Origin: DAOUAJ01 sp034433615
GTDB taxonomy: Bacteria; Chloroflexota; Anaerolineae; DUEN01
Reading direction: 5' to 3'
Assembly (NCBI GenBank): GCA_034433615.1
Contig: DAOUAJ010000120.1
Location: 1 to 13,520, forward strand
DNA: 13,520 nucleotides
Both the position numbers and the translations under genes were made by a program. Within the stretch, counting starts at the first letter, position 1. Every line of letters begins with the position of its first letter. Shown here piece after piece: positions 1-6,204 of this stretch. Below the pieces are notes generated by a model. That model had not been told where the DNA came from, searched no databases, and saw only the letters and a program-made list of their open reading frames with translations.

Positions 1-30
1 GGTCAGGGAAAAAGGGAAAGATCTGTCCAT
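1..30 (-). CDS. 5' end of an unidentified protein gene, cut by the window edge
   Basis: Only the first ten codons are inside the window (MDRSFPFSLT). The start is supported by an AGGAG at 36-40 on the minus strand, five bases before the ATG at 28-30, and by an open frame to the window edge. It begins 42 bp after the stop codon of the amidohydrolase and reads the same way, so the two are probably co-transcribed. Nothing can be said about function. A chance Shine-Dalgarno plus ATG is the alternative. Confidence 0.45.
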   Translation of the reverse strand, partial: MDRSFPFSLT

Positions 31-72
31 TGTGTCTCCTATCGTAATCGGGACCTGCATAGTCAGGACGTT

Positions 73-840
73 CTATGCCAGGTTCAGCAGCCGGATTATG
101 TTTCCAGCCATGATGTTATATTTGCCTTCTTCTGAAACCTCGCCTTCGAGGAGGGCGTTATATCTGGCTACCTCGACGTGCATCAGCTCGAAGGGGGTGT
201 CGCTGCCAAAGCATACCCGATGAGCCCCCAATGTTTTGATCGCTTTCAAGATAGGGATGGAACGGATGGCGCTGCCGATCAACGTCAAATTAGGGTGCTC
301 CTGGGCGATTTCGATGACTGCATGGCTCAGGTCGGCGAAAGAAGCCCCTCCCATGTGAACCATGAGGATTGGTATCTCCGGGTACCGCCGCGCGATCTTG
401 CCCACCCGGAAGGGGTGAGTATGCTCGTAAGCGTCTGCTCCGACGTGGAATGCCAGGATCTTGCCCGTCCTGGCGATTTCCTCGATGACGGGCAGAGAGA
501 GAGCTGGGTCGTCTATGTAGAAGCTATTTTGAGCTCCGTTCAGCTTAACGCCGTAAAAGCCATAATCATAGATGCACTTCCTCACCGCATCTTTTGCTTT
601 CTCAACGCCCAGGTTGGGGTCCGCCCAGCCGAACCCGAGGATCCTGTCCGGGTGTTGCCGCATGGCTCTGTAAACGTACTCGTTAGATTCGTCAATCTCG
701 CGCCGGTAGGGGGGCTGGAGCCACGTCAGGGCCTTGCTAACCCCTGCTCGATCCATTCTTCTCAGCAGTTCGTCAATCTGAATACCGCCTGTCGCTTGAG
801 AGATCGGAGAGATGTGGACGTCGGCATCAATCATCAACAT
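73..840 (-). CDS. Amidohydrolase_2-family metal-dependent hydrolase
   Basis: The 255-residue protein resembles the amidohydrolase_2 (COG2159-like) TIM-barrel hydrolases and decarboxylases, which use a metal-bound water on C-N or C-C bonds. The substrate cannot be inferred. Visible elements in order are an N-terminal strand with D5, D7 and H9 (DADVHIS), GFGWADPN around 69-76, GVKLNG at 97-102, H132 in AFHVG, H162 in VHMGG, and D214 in FGSDTPF. These sit where the barrel ligands and the C-terminal acid normally are. The second histidine of the usual HxH motif is a serine here (S11), so metal binding may differ from the classic members. GGAGGG lies at 845-850, four bases from ATG 838-840 and ten from a second in-frame ATG at 832-834; either could start the protein. 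A TATAAT at 892-897 supplies a likely promoter. The short partial gene at 1-30 follows in the same direction. Confidence 0.8.
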   Translation of the reverse strand: MLMIDADVHISPISQATGGIQIDELLRRMDRAGVSKALTWLQPPYRREIDESNEYVYRAMRQHPDRILGFGWADPNLGVEKAKDAVRKCIYDYGFYGVKLNGAQNSFYIDDPALSLPVIEEIARTGKILAFHVGADAYEHTHPFRVGKIARRYPEIPILMVHMGGASFADLSHAVIEIAQEHPNLTLIGSAIRSIPILKAIKTLGAHRVCFGSDTPFELMHVEVARYNALLEGEVSEEGKYNIMAGNIIRLLNLA

Positions 841-891
841 GAATCCCTCCTGCGATGAGTGAGATACTTGGCGGAAGTCTGCGCGGCTTCA

Positions 892-897
892 ATTATA
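892..897 (-). promoter_or_regulatory. -10 element of the amidohydrolase promoter
   Basis: The minus strand reads TATAAT here, about 50 bp upstream of the amidohydrolase start, which predicts transcription from about 885 and a leader of about 45 nt. No good -35 hexamer lies 16-18 bp upstream. The promoter may therefore be weak or activator-dependent. The palindrome at 922-935 lies just upstream of the expected -35 position. Confidence 0.5.
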
Positions 898-921
898 CCA
901 CCCCTTGGCCGACTGAACACT

Positions 922-935
922 CTACCACCTGGTAG
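922..935. promoter_or_regulatory. Candidate operator: palindrome between divergent promoters
   Basis: CTACCA-cc-TGGTAG is a perfect 6-bp inverted repeat with a 2-base centre. It lies between the minus-strand TATAAT at 892-897 and the plus-strand tRNA promoter at 943-971, touching the -35 zone of the first and just upstream of the second. The position suits a regulator binding site, but a short palindrome can also arise by chance, and no regulator gene is visible in the window. Confidence 0.3.
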
Positions 936-942
936 CAGGGAT

Positions 943-971
943 TTGACTTCATTCGCGGCCGATGCTAGAAT
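943..971 (+). promoter_or_regulatory. Housekeeping-type promoter of the tRNA-Arg gene
   Basis: TTGACT (943-948) and TAGAAT (966-971) are separated by exactly 17 bp, and each differs from the sigma-70 consensus at one position. Transcription would start at about 978, immediately before the mature tRNA at 980, leaving almost no 5' leader to trim. Confidence 0.75.
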
Positions 972-979
972 CGTTTTAA

Positions 980-1052
980 GCCCCCGTAGCTCAAAGGATA
1001 GAGCGCCGGACTTCGAATCCGTCGGTTGCGCGTTCGAGTCGCGCCGGGGGCA
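980..1052 (+). tRNA. tRNA-Arg, anticodon TCG (reads CGA and probably other CGN codons)
   Basis: The cloverleaf folds cleanly. The acceptor stem GCCCCCG/CGGGGGC pairs 7 of 7, followed by discriminator A1052. The D stem is GCTC/GAGC, and the T stem GCGCG/CGCGC closes a TTCGAGT loop. The anticodon loop CTTCGAA places TCG at 1013-1015, giving arginine. The outermost anticodon-stem pair (C1006 with T1022) is mismatched; the other four pairs are intact. CCA is not encoded and must be added after transcription. This is the only plus-strand gene. It converges on the YfhO-family gene with only 14 bp between them and no obvious terminator. Confidence 0.95.
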
Positions 1053-1066
1053 CTTCTTTCGCCTAT

Positions 1067-3484
1067 TCAGCCGGATTCGTTGTCATGTCCACCCCGGCTC
1101 ACCCAGAGCGCCCCGCTCACCCCCACCAGCGTAATTAGCCCCACAACCACCCCCGCCCACCATAGCCACGGCCAGAAAGTCAACATCACCACGTGGCGAC
1201 CGGGCGGCAACGGCACGGCCTGGAACGTGTAATTAACCCGCAATACTGGCAACCGCTCGCCCGTCTCCAGCCGGGCCTGCCACCCCGGGTACCACGCCTG
1301 GCTGATCACCAGATAGCCAGGGACGGATAGCTCCACTGTCAGCCGCACCCGGTTCGGGCCGTCGCTCTGCCATTGCACAGGCATTGGGGGTTGGTCTGTC
1401 TTTTCCTGGCCGGCAGGCCAGGAGATGGAGGTGGGGGCCTCCCCTTCCTCCTCGATGATCACCTGCCGCGCCGGGTCAAAATCGGGCGCGTGGATCGCTT
1501 CCCATGCCCGCTCATGGTCTTCCGCGACGATGGCCTGATAGACGATTTGCGCTCGCGGCAGCGCCATGCGATTGCGGTAGACATTCAGCTCCGGGTCACC
1601 GTCGAAGGCCAGCTCGAACTTGTCCCAGTCCAGGACCACGTCCTTGCGCCCGATCACATAGCCGGCGTTCAGGAAATCGTACAGGCGGCTGGAGCGGCTC
1701 CCCAGCCCCTCCCAATAGCGCGCCATGTCAGCCAGCATCAGCGGATTGACTGTGCCCCATACGTCGTCCAGCCTGTGCACCAGCGCTGCGCTGGGCTGCC
1801 AGATCGCCTCAACCCCTGTGCGGGCGTCAATCCGCATCGGCTCTGGTTGCGAACGCAGAAAGGCCACCAGCGTCGGATGATTAAAGCCAGTCGTCGGCTC
1901 CTGTCCGCTCAGATCGTTATACGCCCCGCTGCCCAGGTCCAGCAGGATGAGTGCCATGGCGAGCCATGCCAGCGTGCCGCGGCGGGCCACGCCCGACCGC
2001 CACGCTGCCAGCCACGCCAGCGCCGCCAGTGCAAAGCCCAGGCTCAGCGCGGCGGAGATGAGAGCCACTGCGATATGCAGGGTGACGGCCGGATCGGCAT
2101 CCCCTGTGCCTGGCCATAGGACCGGCTGACGGGCGATAAGCGCCAGGTACAGCCCTATCGTCAACAGCCCCAGCCCCCCGGCCAGGAGCCAGGTGCCCCG
2201 CCAGACCGGCCGTGCTCGCTCCCAGATCTGGCTCCCTTTATGGTGCAATACCGTGTCCAGCCCCAGCGCAGCCAGCGCGGCCAGCGTCAGGTCGGTCACC
2301 AGCAGAAGGCGCGCGGGCGCCCGCAGTTGCGACAGGCCCGGCACGATCCAGGTCAGCCAGCCGTGGGGCAGCGCGTAGACACCCAGCGCGATCACCAATG
2401 AGCCGATCGCCAGCCCGGCCAGCCGCCAGACGACGCGATCCTGACGCACAGCCACGGCCAGGCCCCCCAGAACCAGCGGCAGGATGCCCAGGTAACCGGC
2501 CTCGACCCGCTCCCACGGCCCCCAGTGGAACTGTGGCCCCCGCCCGAAGAACCCCGGCACGATCAGGCCGATCAGTTGAGCCGGGCTGAGGGAGTAGCCG
2601 ACGGTCTGAGCGTAATCCCAGGCGACGCGAGAGGTGTGGCGGGCCAGCTCCCAGGCGGGCCAGAGCATCGGCGCGGCCACCAGCCCGCTGATTACCGCCA
2701 CGCCTGCCAGCCGGCCCAGCGTGATGAGGGCCGCCTGCCTGCCCCAGCGCGGCAGCAGGCACAGTCGGAGCGCTGCATCCAGCACCAGTGCCAGCCCGAT
2801 GAACAGGGACATCTGTGGGTGACCTGCCAGCGTGCCGATCCCCAACAGCAGCCCGGCGGCCGCCGTCCATCGCCAGGAACCACCGGTCTCGCCCCGACGG
2901 AAGGCCCACAGCGTCCACGGCAGCCAGCTCCCCACCGCGATCAGGTTGAGGTTGCCGAAGTGCGTCAGCATGGGGTCGGAGAAAGTCATGGCCAGCGCGC
3001 CGGCCAGAGCCCCCCAGCGTGAGAGCCGACGGTGAGCGGGCAGTTCGCGCAGGAAAAAGTACGTTCCCAGCCCCATCCACCAAAAGTGGAAAAGGCTGAG
3101 CCCCTCCAGGGTGCGGTAGGTGATCTGCGGCAGCGTGAGAAAAATCAGCAAGTTGACGGGGTAGAGGAATCCGCTCTGAGGGTCAGCGGCGAAGGGACTG
3201 CCCGCGTAGAGGTGCGGATTCCATAGCGGCAGGTGGCCGGAGCGTAGCGTCTCGGCGGCAAAGCGGTACGTGGGGTATAAGAATGAGGCCAGGTCACCGC
3301 CGTCGGCGGGCATGTACGCCTGGCCGGAGACCACCCGCCAGAAGAACCCGACGACCGCCAACCCGATGACGCCAGACGCCACCACATCCAGCCAGACGCC
3401 ACCGGACAGACGGTCGCGGCTCTCCAGCCAACGTGTCAGCGTCAGCAGTACCAGCCAGATCAGGACGAGGGTGAAGAGGACCAT
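1067..3484 (-). CDS. YfhO-family multi-pass membrane protein (GT-C-like)
   Basis: This 805-residue protein looks like the bacterial YfhO family: large polytopic proteins with a GT-C glycosyltransferase-like fold, linked in some species to glycosylation of cell-envelope polymers. The first hydrophobic helix covers about residues 1-16 and the second about 34-52. An outer loop follows with D61 and D64 and the family-typical stretch PLWNPHLYAGSPFAADP at 86-102, then about ten more hydrophobic segments. A soluble region lies roughly between residues 520 and 750, and its end (LVISQAWYPGWQA, then PPGRHVVMLTF) matches the usual YfhO tail before a last membrane helix. GGGAGA sits six bases before the ATG, and a promoter lies at 3505-3534, so the gene can be transcribed apart from rimM upstream. 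The donor and acceptor are unknown. A palindromic repeat core lies inside the gene at 1405-1422. Confidence 0.8.
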   Translation of the reverse strand: MVLFTLVLIWLVLLTLTRWLESRDRLSGGVWLDVVASGVIGLAVVGFFWRVVSGQAYMPADGGDLASFLYPTYRFAAETLRSGHLPLWNPHLYAGSPFAADPQSGFLYPVNLLIFLTLPQITYRTLEGLSLFHFWWMGLGTYFFLRELPAHRRLSRWGALAGALAMTFSDPMLTHFGNLNLIAVGSWLPWTLWAFRRGETGGSWRWTAAAGLLLGIGTLAGHPQMSLFIGLALVLDAALRLCLLPRWGRQAALITLGRLAGVAVISGLVAAPMLWPAWELARHTSRVAWDYAQTVGYSLSPAQLIGLIVPGFFGRGPQFHWGPWERVEAGYLGILPLVLGGLAVAVRQDRVVWRLAGLAIGSLVIALGVYALPHGWLTWIVPGLSQLRAPARLLLVTDLTLAALAALGLDTVLHHKGSQIWERARPVWRGTWLLAGGLGLLTIGLYLALIARQPVLWPGTGDADPAVTLHIAVALISAALSLGFALAALAWLAAWRSGVARRGTLAWLAMALILLDLGSGAYNDLSGQEPTTGFNHPTLVAFLRSQPEPMRIDARTGVEAIWQPSAALVHRLDDVWGTVNPLMLADMARYWEGLGSRSSRLYDFLNAGYVIGRKDVVLDWDKFELAFDGDPELNVYRNRMALPRAQIVYQAIVAEDHERAWEAIHAPDFDPARQVIIEEEGEAPTSISWPAGQEKTDQPPMPVQWQSDGPNRVRLTVELSVPGYLVISQAWYPGWQARLETGERLPVLRVNYTFQAVPLPPGRHVVMLTFWPWLWWAGVVVGLITLVGVSGALWVSRGGHDNESG
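1396..1422. repeat. Palindromic repeat core, copy 1, inside the YfhO-family gene
   Basis: CCTGGCC-GGCA-GGCCAGG (1405-1422) is a perfect 7-bp inverted repeat. It matches the core at 6694-6711 in 17 of 18 bases, and a further 5' T is shared. A CTGTC at 1396-1400 resembles the flank of the other copy. On the coding strand this copy is read as SWPAGQ, a different frame from copy 2. Two copies alone do not prove a family. Confidence 0.5.
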
Positions 3485-3504
3485 GAATGCTCTCCCGCAC
3501 TGGC

Positions 3505-3534
3505 ATTATACCCTGACGAGAACGATTTTGCCAG
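3505..3534 (-). promoter_or_regulatory. Promoter of the YfhO-family gene
   Basis: The minus strand carries a perfect TATAAT (3505-3510) preceded, with 18 bp spacing, by CTGGCA (3529-3534), which matches the -35 consensus at four of six positions. Initiation near 3498 would give a leader of about 14 nt that contains the GGGAGA ribosome binding site. The promoter lies in the 59-bp gap right after rimM and suggests that the YfhO gene is not just the tail of the ffh operon. Confidence 0.6.
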
Positions 3535-3543
3535 AGAACATGT

Positions 3544-4077
3544 TCAATCTTCGAGCCCCGGCGGCACTGCTACCTCCATACGCCCGGCCTCCAGGTCAAC
3601 CTTCAAGATCACGTGGCCCAGGGCAGGGAGGAGCAACTCCCCGCGTGGTCCGCGCACGAGGTAAACGTCATTGACCTCGGCCGGCATCTCCAGCACTTCC
3701 ACCACCTGGCCCAAATGACGTTCCCCCTCCCACACCTCCAGGCCAATGATCTGATGAATGTAGTATTCATCCTCCCCTAAGGGCATCGCCTCGTTACGAG
3801 GTACAAATAACCAGCGGCCGCGCAGAGCCTCGGCCGCGTTGCGGTCAGGACAGGCGGCCAATTTGAGGATGGCCTGCCCTCTGTGGAGATAGGCATGCTC
3901 CACTCTGGTAGCCTGCAACTGGCTGGCTGCCTCGTCCCCAACGTACACCTGCTCCAACAGCGCGAAGCGGTGAGGCCAACCGGTGTGGATCTCGACTTTG
4001 ACTTCACCGTGCACGCCAAAAGGCATCGTGATCCGGCCGATAGCCAGGTATTGTGGCTCTGCGTCTCGTCTTGTCAT
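3544..4077 (-). CDS. rimM: Ribosome maturation factor RimM
   Basis: The 177-residue protein has normal RimM length and helps mature the 16S head of the 30S subunit by binding the S19 region. The N-terminal RimM domain begins with AIGRITMPFGVHGEVKV (about 12-28). The PRC-barrel follows from about residue 103 (DEYYIHQIIGLEV), and the family tail is readable as HVILKVDLEAGRMEV (155-169) then PPGL. It is the last gene of the ffh-rpsP-khpA-rimM series, 79 bp after khpA, with only a weak GGA upstream of the ATG. In many bacteria trmD and rplS come next; here a YfhO-family gene with its own promoter follows. Confidence 0.93.
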   Translation of the reverse strand: MTRRDAEPQYLAIGRITMPFGVHGEVKVEIHTGWPHRFALLEQVYVGDEAASQLQATRVEHAYLHRGQAILKLAACPDRNAAEALRGRWLFVPRNEAMPLGEDEYYIHQIIGLEVWEGERHLGQVVEVLEMPAEVNDVYLVRGPRGELLLPALGHVILKVDLEAGRMEVAVPPGLED

Positions 4078-4096
4078 GGTATTCCATCAAACGCGA

Positions 4097-4134
4097 AGCG
4101 GCGGGGGCGCAAATATCTGCAGCCTCCCGCCGTT
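4097..4134. repeat. Inverted repeat in the khpA-rimM gap
   Basis: AGCGGCGGG (4097-4105) pairs with CCCGCCGTT (4126-4134) over nine positions, one of them a G-T pair, around a 20-base loop. It fills most of the 79-bp gap. No U-run follows on the minus strand, so it is not a typical intrinsic terminator; an RNA processing site or partial attenuator before rimM is possible. Confidence 0.35.
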
Positions 4135-4156
4135 CCGGAGCCAGACTCTGGTGATC

Positions 4157-4390
4157 TTACGGCTCGACAATATCCAGGGTGACATGCTTGCCCTGGCGGG
4201 CAGCCGCCACCCGCAGCATGGTGCGCATGGCATCCGCCACACGACCATTCTTGCCGATCACTCGCCCCATGTCGCCGGGAGCGACATATAGCTCCAGAAT
4301 CGTGGAGCGTGATCCACCCTTTTCCACCACACGCACCTGGGAAGGATCGTCAACCAGGTGGCTGGCCATGTACTCGACCAATTCCTTCAT
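4157..4390 (-). CDS. khpA: KH-domain RNA-binding protein KhpA
   Basis: This 77-residue single KH-domain protein matches the KhpA family, small RNA-binding proteins that in Gram-positive bacteria pair with KhpB and act in RNA-dependent control of cell division and envelope growth. The start KELVEYMASHLVDDPSQVRV is typical, and the GxxG loop is GKNG at 46-49 inside GRVIGKNGR, followed by the helix that begins VADAMRTML. It lies 22 bp after rpsP and before rimM, the usual place for khpA. A GGAG sits about ten bases before the ATG. Confidence 0.92.
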   Translation of the reverse strand: MKELVEYMASHLVDDPSQVRVVEKGGSRSTILELYVAPGDMGRVIGKNGRVADAMRTMLRVAAARQGKHVTLDIVEP

Positions 4391-4412
4391 CGCCGCATCA
4401 CTCCATCGCAGG

Positions 4413-4700
4413 TCAGGCAGCGTGGGCGGCCTTAGCTTTCTCTTTAAGTTCCGCTGCCAGCGTCAAGGCGTTCGTTTTCGCCAGCAGGCGGGCTACAGCT
4501 TCGCTGGGTTGGGCACCCACGCTGAGCCAGTAGGCTGCTCGCTCGACATCAAGTTCCACAGTCTCCGGATCGGTACGCGGGTTGTAAAAGCCGATCACTT
4601 CGATGAATCGCCCATCCCGCGGCGCCTCTCGATCTGCCACGACCACACGATATGTTGGCTGCTTCTTTGCGCCCTGACGGCGCAGTCGAATTCGTACCAT
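4413..4700 (-). CDS. rpsP: 30S ribosomal protein S16
   Basis: The 95-residue protein is a clear S16, an early-assembling protein of the 30S body. The N-terminus MVRIRLRRQGAKKQPTYR, then VVADREAPRDGRFIEVIGFYNP (about 19-40) and the later YWLSVGAQPSEAV are the standard family signature; the alanine- and lysine-rich tail is also common. Two purine tracts precede the ATG: GAGAGG at 4704-4709 and GAGGAG at 4715-4720. The nearer one gives acceptable spacing. It follows ffh after a 63-bp gap, half of which is a period-7 array. Confidence 0.96.
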   Translation of the reverse strand: MVRIRLRRQGAKKQPTYRVVVADREAPRDGRFIEVIGFYNPRTDPETVELDVERAAYWLSVGAQPSEAVARLLAKTNALTLAAELKEKAKAAHAA

Positions 4701-4730
4701 CTCCCTCTCTTAGTCTCCTCTGTCAAACAT

Positions 4731-4758
4731 GCGAAGTGATGCGTAAAGCGTAAAACGT
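4731..4758. repeat. Period-7 repeat array in the ffh-rpsP gap
   Basis: Four consecutive 7-mers in strict register end in a GT: GCGAAGT (4731-4737), GATGCGT (4738-4744), AAAGCGT (4745-4751) and AAAACGT (4752-4758). The last three share a CGT ending. The array occupies almost half of the 63-bp gap inside a conserved translation operon. It has the same period as the arrays at 9956-10018 and 12092-12158 but a different unit. Confidence 0.55.
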
Positions 4759-4763
4759 GGCGG

Positions 4764-6101
4764 TCAGCGGAACATCCTCATCAACCCTTCGAGGTCGCCA
4801 CGCCCTCGCCCCTTGCGGGTGATCTGCTTCATCAGGCGTTGCACTTGACGAAACTGGCTGAGCAGGTCATTTACGTCTTGTACACTGGTGCCAGATCCCC
4901 GGGCAATCCGACGTTTGCGGCTGGCATTGATGATCTCTGGCTGGCGTCGTTCCTCCCGCGTCATCGAGCTGATGATCGCCTCAATCGTTTTCATTTGCTT
5001 GTCGGTGACGTCAGGCGCGATCTCTTTGCTGACGCGGGAGAATCCTGGCAGCATCTCCAGGAGCTGGCTGAGCGGCCCCAACTTCTTCATCTCGCGAAGC
5101 TGGGCCAGGAAGTCCTCGAGGTTGAACTCACCCTTGACCAGGCGACGGCCCATTTGTTCCGCCTGCTCCCGATCAATACTCTGCTCCGCCCGCTCGATCA
5201 GGCTGAGCACGTCGCCCATGCCCAGGATACGAGAGGCCAGACGGTCCGGGTGGAACGGCTCCAGCGCGTCCACCTTTTCGCCCACACCCAGGTACTTGAT
5301 GGGCACGCCAGTGACCTCTCGGATGGAAATGGCGGCGCCGCCTCGCGCATCACCGTCCACCATCGTGAGGATCAAGCCGGTCAGCCCCACGCGCTGGTGA
5401 AATCCCTCGGCCACGCGTACCGCCTCCTGGCCGGTGGTGGCATTGGCGACCAGCAGGACCTCGCGAGGATGCAATCGTCGCTTGATCTCCGCCAGCTCCT
5501 CCATCATCTCTTCGTCAATCTGCTGGCGGCCGGCCGTATCGAGGATCACCACTGAGTGACCCACAGTCCGGGCCTGGCGCAGAGCGTTGGCCGCGATGTC
5601 AGGGGGGGCAGCTTGGAGGCCTTCACTGTAGACCGGGATGTCCAGTTGCTTCCCCAGCACCTTGAGCTGGTCAATGGCCGCAGGACGGTAAGTATCTGCT
5701 GCGACCAGGAGAGGCCGTTGCCCTGACTTGCGCAGAGCCAGCGCCAGCTTGGCAGCCGTGGTCGTCTTACCGGAGCCTTGCAGGCCGACCAGCATGATCA
5801 CCGCAGGGGGCGAGCCCGACAAGTCCAACGTCCCCGCCTGGCCTAACGTGGCGATAAGCTCTTCATGCACGATCTTGACGACCTGCTGGGCGGGGGTCAG
5901 GCTGCGCATCACCTCTGCGCCGATAGCACGCTGTCGAACTCGATCAATGAACGCTTTGACGACCTTGAAGTTGACATCTGCCTCGAGTAATGCCAGCCGC
6001 ACTTCGCGCAGGGCTGCGTCTACATCTGCCTCAGTCAGCCGCCCCCGGCTGGCCAGGCGATCAAAGACATGTTGCAGCTTGTCGGACAGCGTCTCGAACA
6101 C
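4764..6101 (-). CDS. ffh: Signal recognition particle protein Ffh (SRP54 GTPase)
   Basis: At 445 residues this is a full-length Ffh, which with SRP RNA binds signal sequences of nascent chains and delivers ribosomes to FtsY at the membrane. The N domain covers about 1-95. The G domain has the P-loop GLQGSGKTTT (106-115), DTYRP (136-140), DTAGR (188-192) and GDARGG (250-255). The methionine-rich M domain begins near 300 and contains the SRP-RNA binding stretch SRKRRIARGSGTSVQDVN (394-411). Two usually conserved positions differ: the G4 motif TKxD reads TMVD (M247), and VDAxTGQ reads ANATTGQ (N220). The start is GTG at 6099-6101, with GAGGGG six bases upstream. It leads the ffh-rpsP-khpA-rimM operon, and its promoter appears to be at 6157-6185. 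Confidence 0.96.
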   Translation of the reverse strand: MFETLSDKLQHVFDRLASRGRLTEADVDAALREVRLALLEADVNFKVVKAFIDRVRQRAIGAEVMRSLTPAQQVVKIVHEELIATLGQAGTLDLSGSPPAVIMLVGLQGSGKTTTAAKLALALRKSGQRPLLVAADTYRPAAIDQLKVLGKQLDIPVYSEGLQAAPPDIAANALRQARTVGHSVVILDTAGRQQIDEEMMEELAEIKRRLHPREVLLVANATTGQEAVRVAEGFHQRVGLTGLILTMVDGDARGGAAISIREVTGVPIKYLGVGEKVDALEPFHPDRLASRILGMGDVLSLIERAEQSIDREQAEQMGRRLVKGEFNLEDFLAQLREMKKLGPLSQLLEMLPGFSRVSKEIAPDVTDKQMKTIEAIISSMTREERRQPEIINASRKRRIARGSGTSVQDVNDLLSQFRQVQRLMKQITRKGRGRGDLEGLMRMFR

Positions 6102-6117
6102 TTATCACCCCTCAAAC

Positions 6118-6148
6118 AGACGCGCCCACCGTCAAAGAGGGCGCGTCT
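6118..6148 (-). promoter_or_regulatory. Stem-loop at the predicted 5' end of the ffh mRNA
   Basis: AGACGCGCCC (6118-6127) and GGGCGCGTCT (6139-6148) form a perfect 10-bp stem with an 11-base loop. It lies between the proposed ffh transcription start (about 6150) and the ribosome binding site at 6108-6113, so the message would begin with this hairpin. It is also 57 bp after the kinase-like gene and could stop that transcript, but the minus strand continues GTTTGAGG, with no real U-tract. It could serve as a 5' stabilising or regulatory structure, a weak terminator, or both. Confidence 0.5.
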
Positions 6149-6156
6149 TCTAAACC

Positions 6157-6185
6157 ATTCAAATCTCGGTCGGGACTTTCGTCAA
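6157..6185 (-). promoter_or_regulatory. Promoter of the ffh operon
   Basis: The minus strand has TTGACG (6180-6185), a five-of-six match to the -35 consensus, then exactly 17 bp, then TTGAAT (6157-6162), a four-of-six -10 match. Transcription would start near 6150. It lies between the kinase-like gene and ffh, where an operon promoter is expected. Confidence 0.5.
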
Positions 6186-6204
6186 GTTCAGACTACTTCT
6201 GATG

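Noticed and set aside
178..858. A long plus-strand open frame opposite the amidohydrolase gene
   Set aside because: It is antisense to a gene with clear family motifs, has no ribosome binding site and gives a low-complexity translation typical of high-GC shadow frames.
2238..3083. A 281-codon minus-strand frame inside the YfhO-family gene
   Set aside because: It overlaps the real gene in another frame and is rich in Gly, Arg, Ala and Pro with no recognisable domain.
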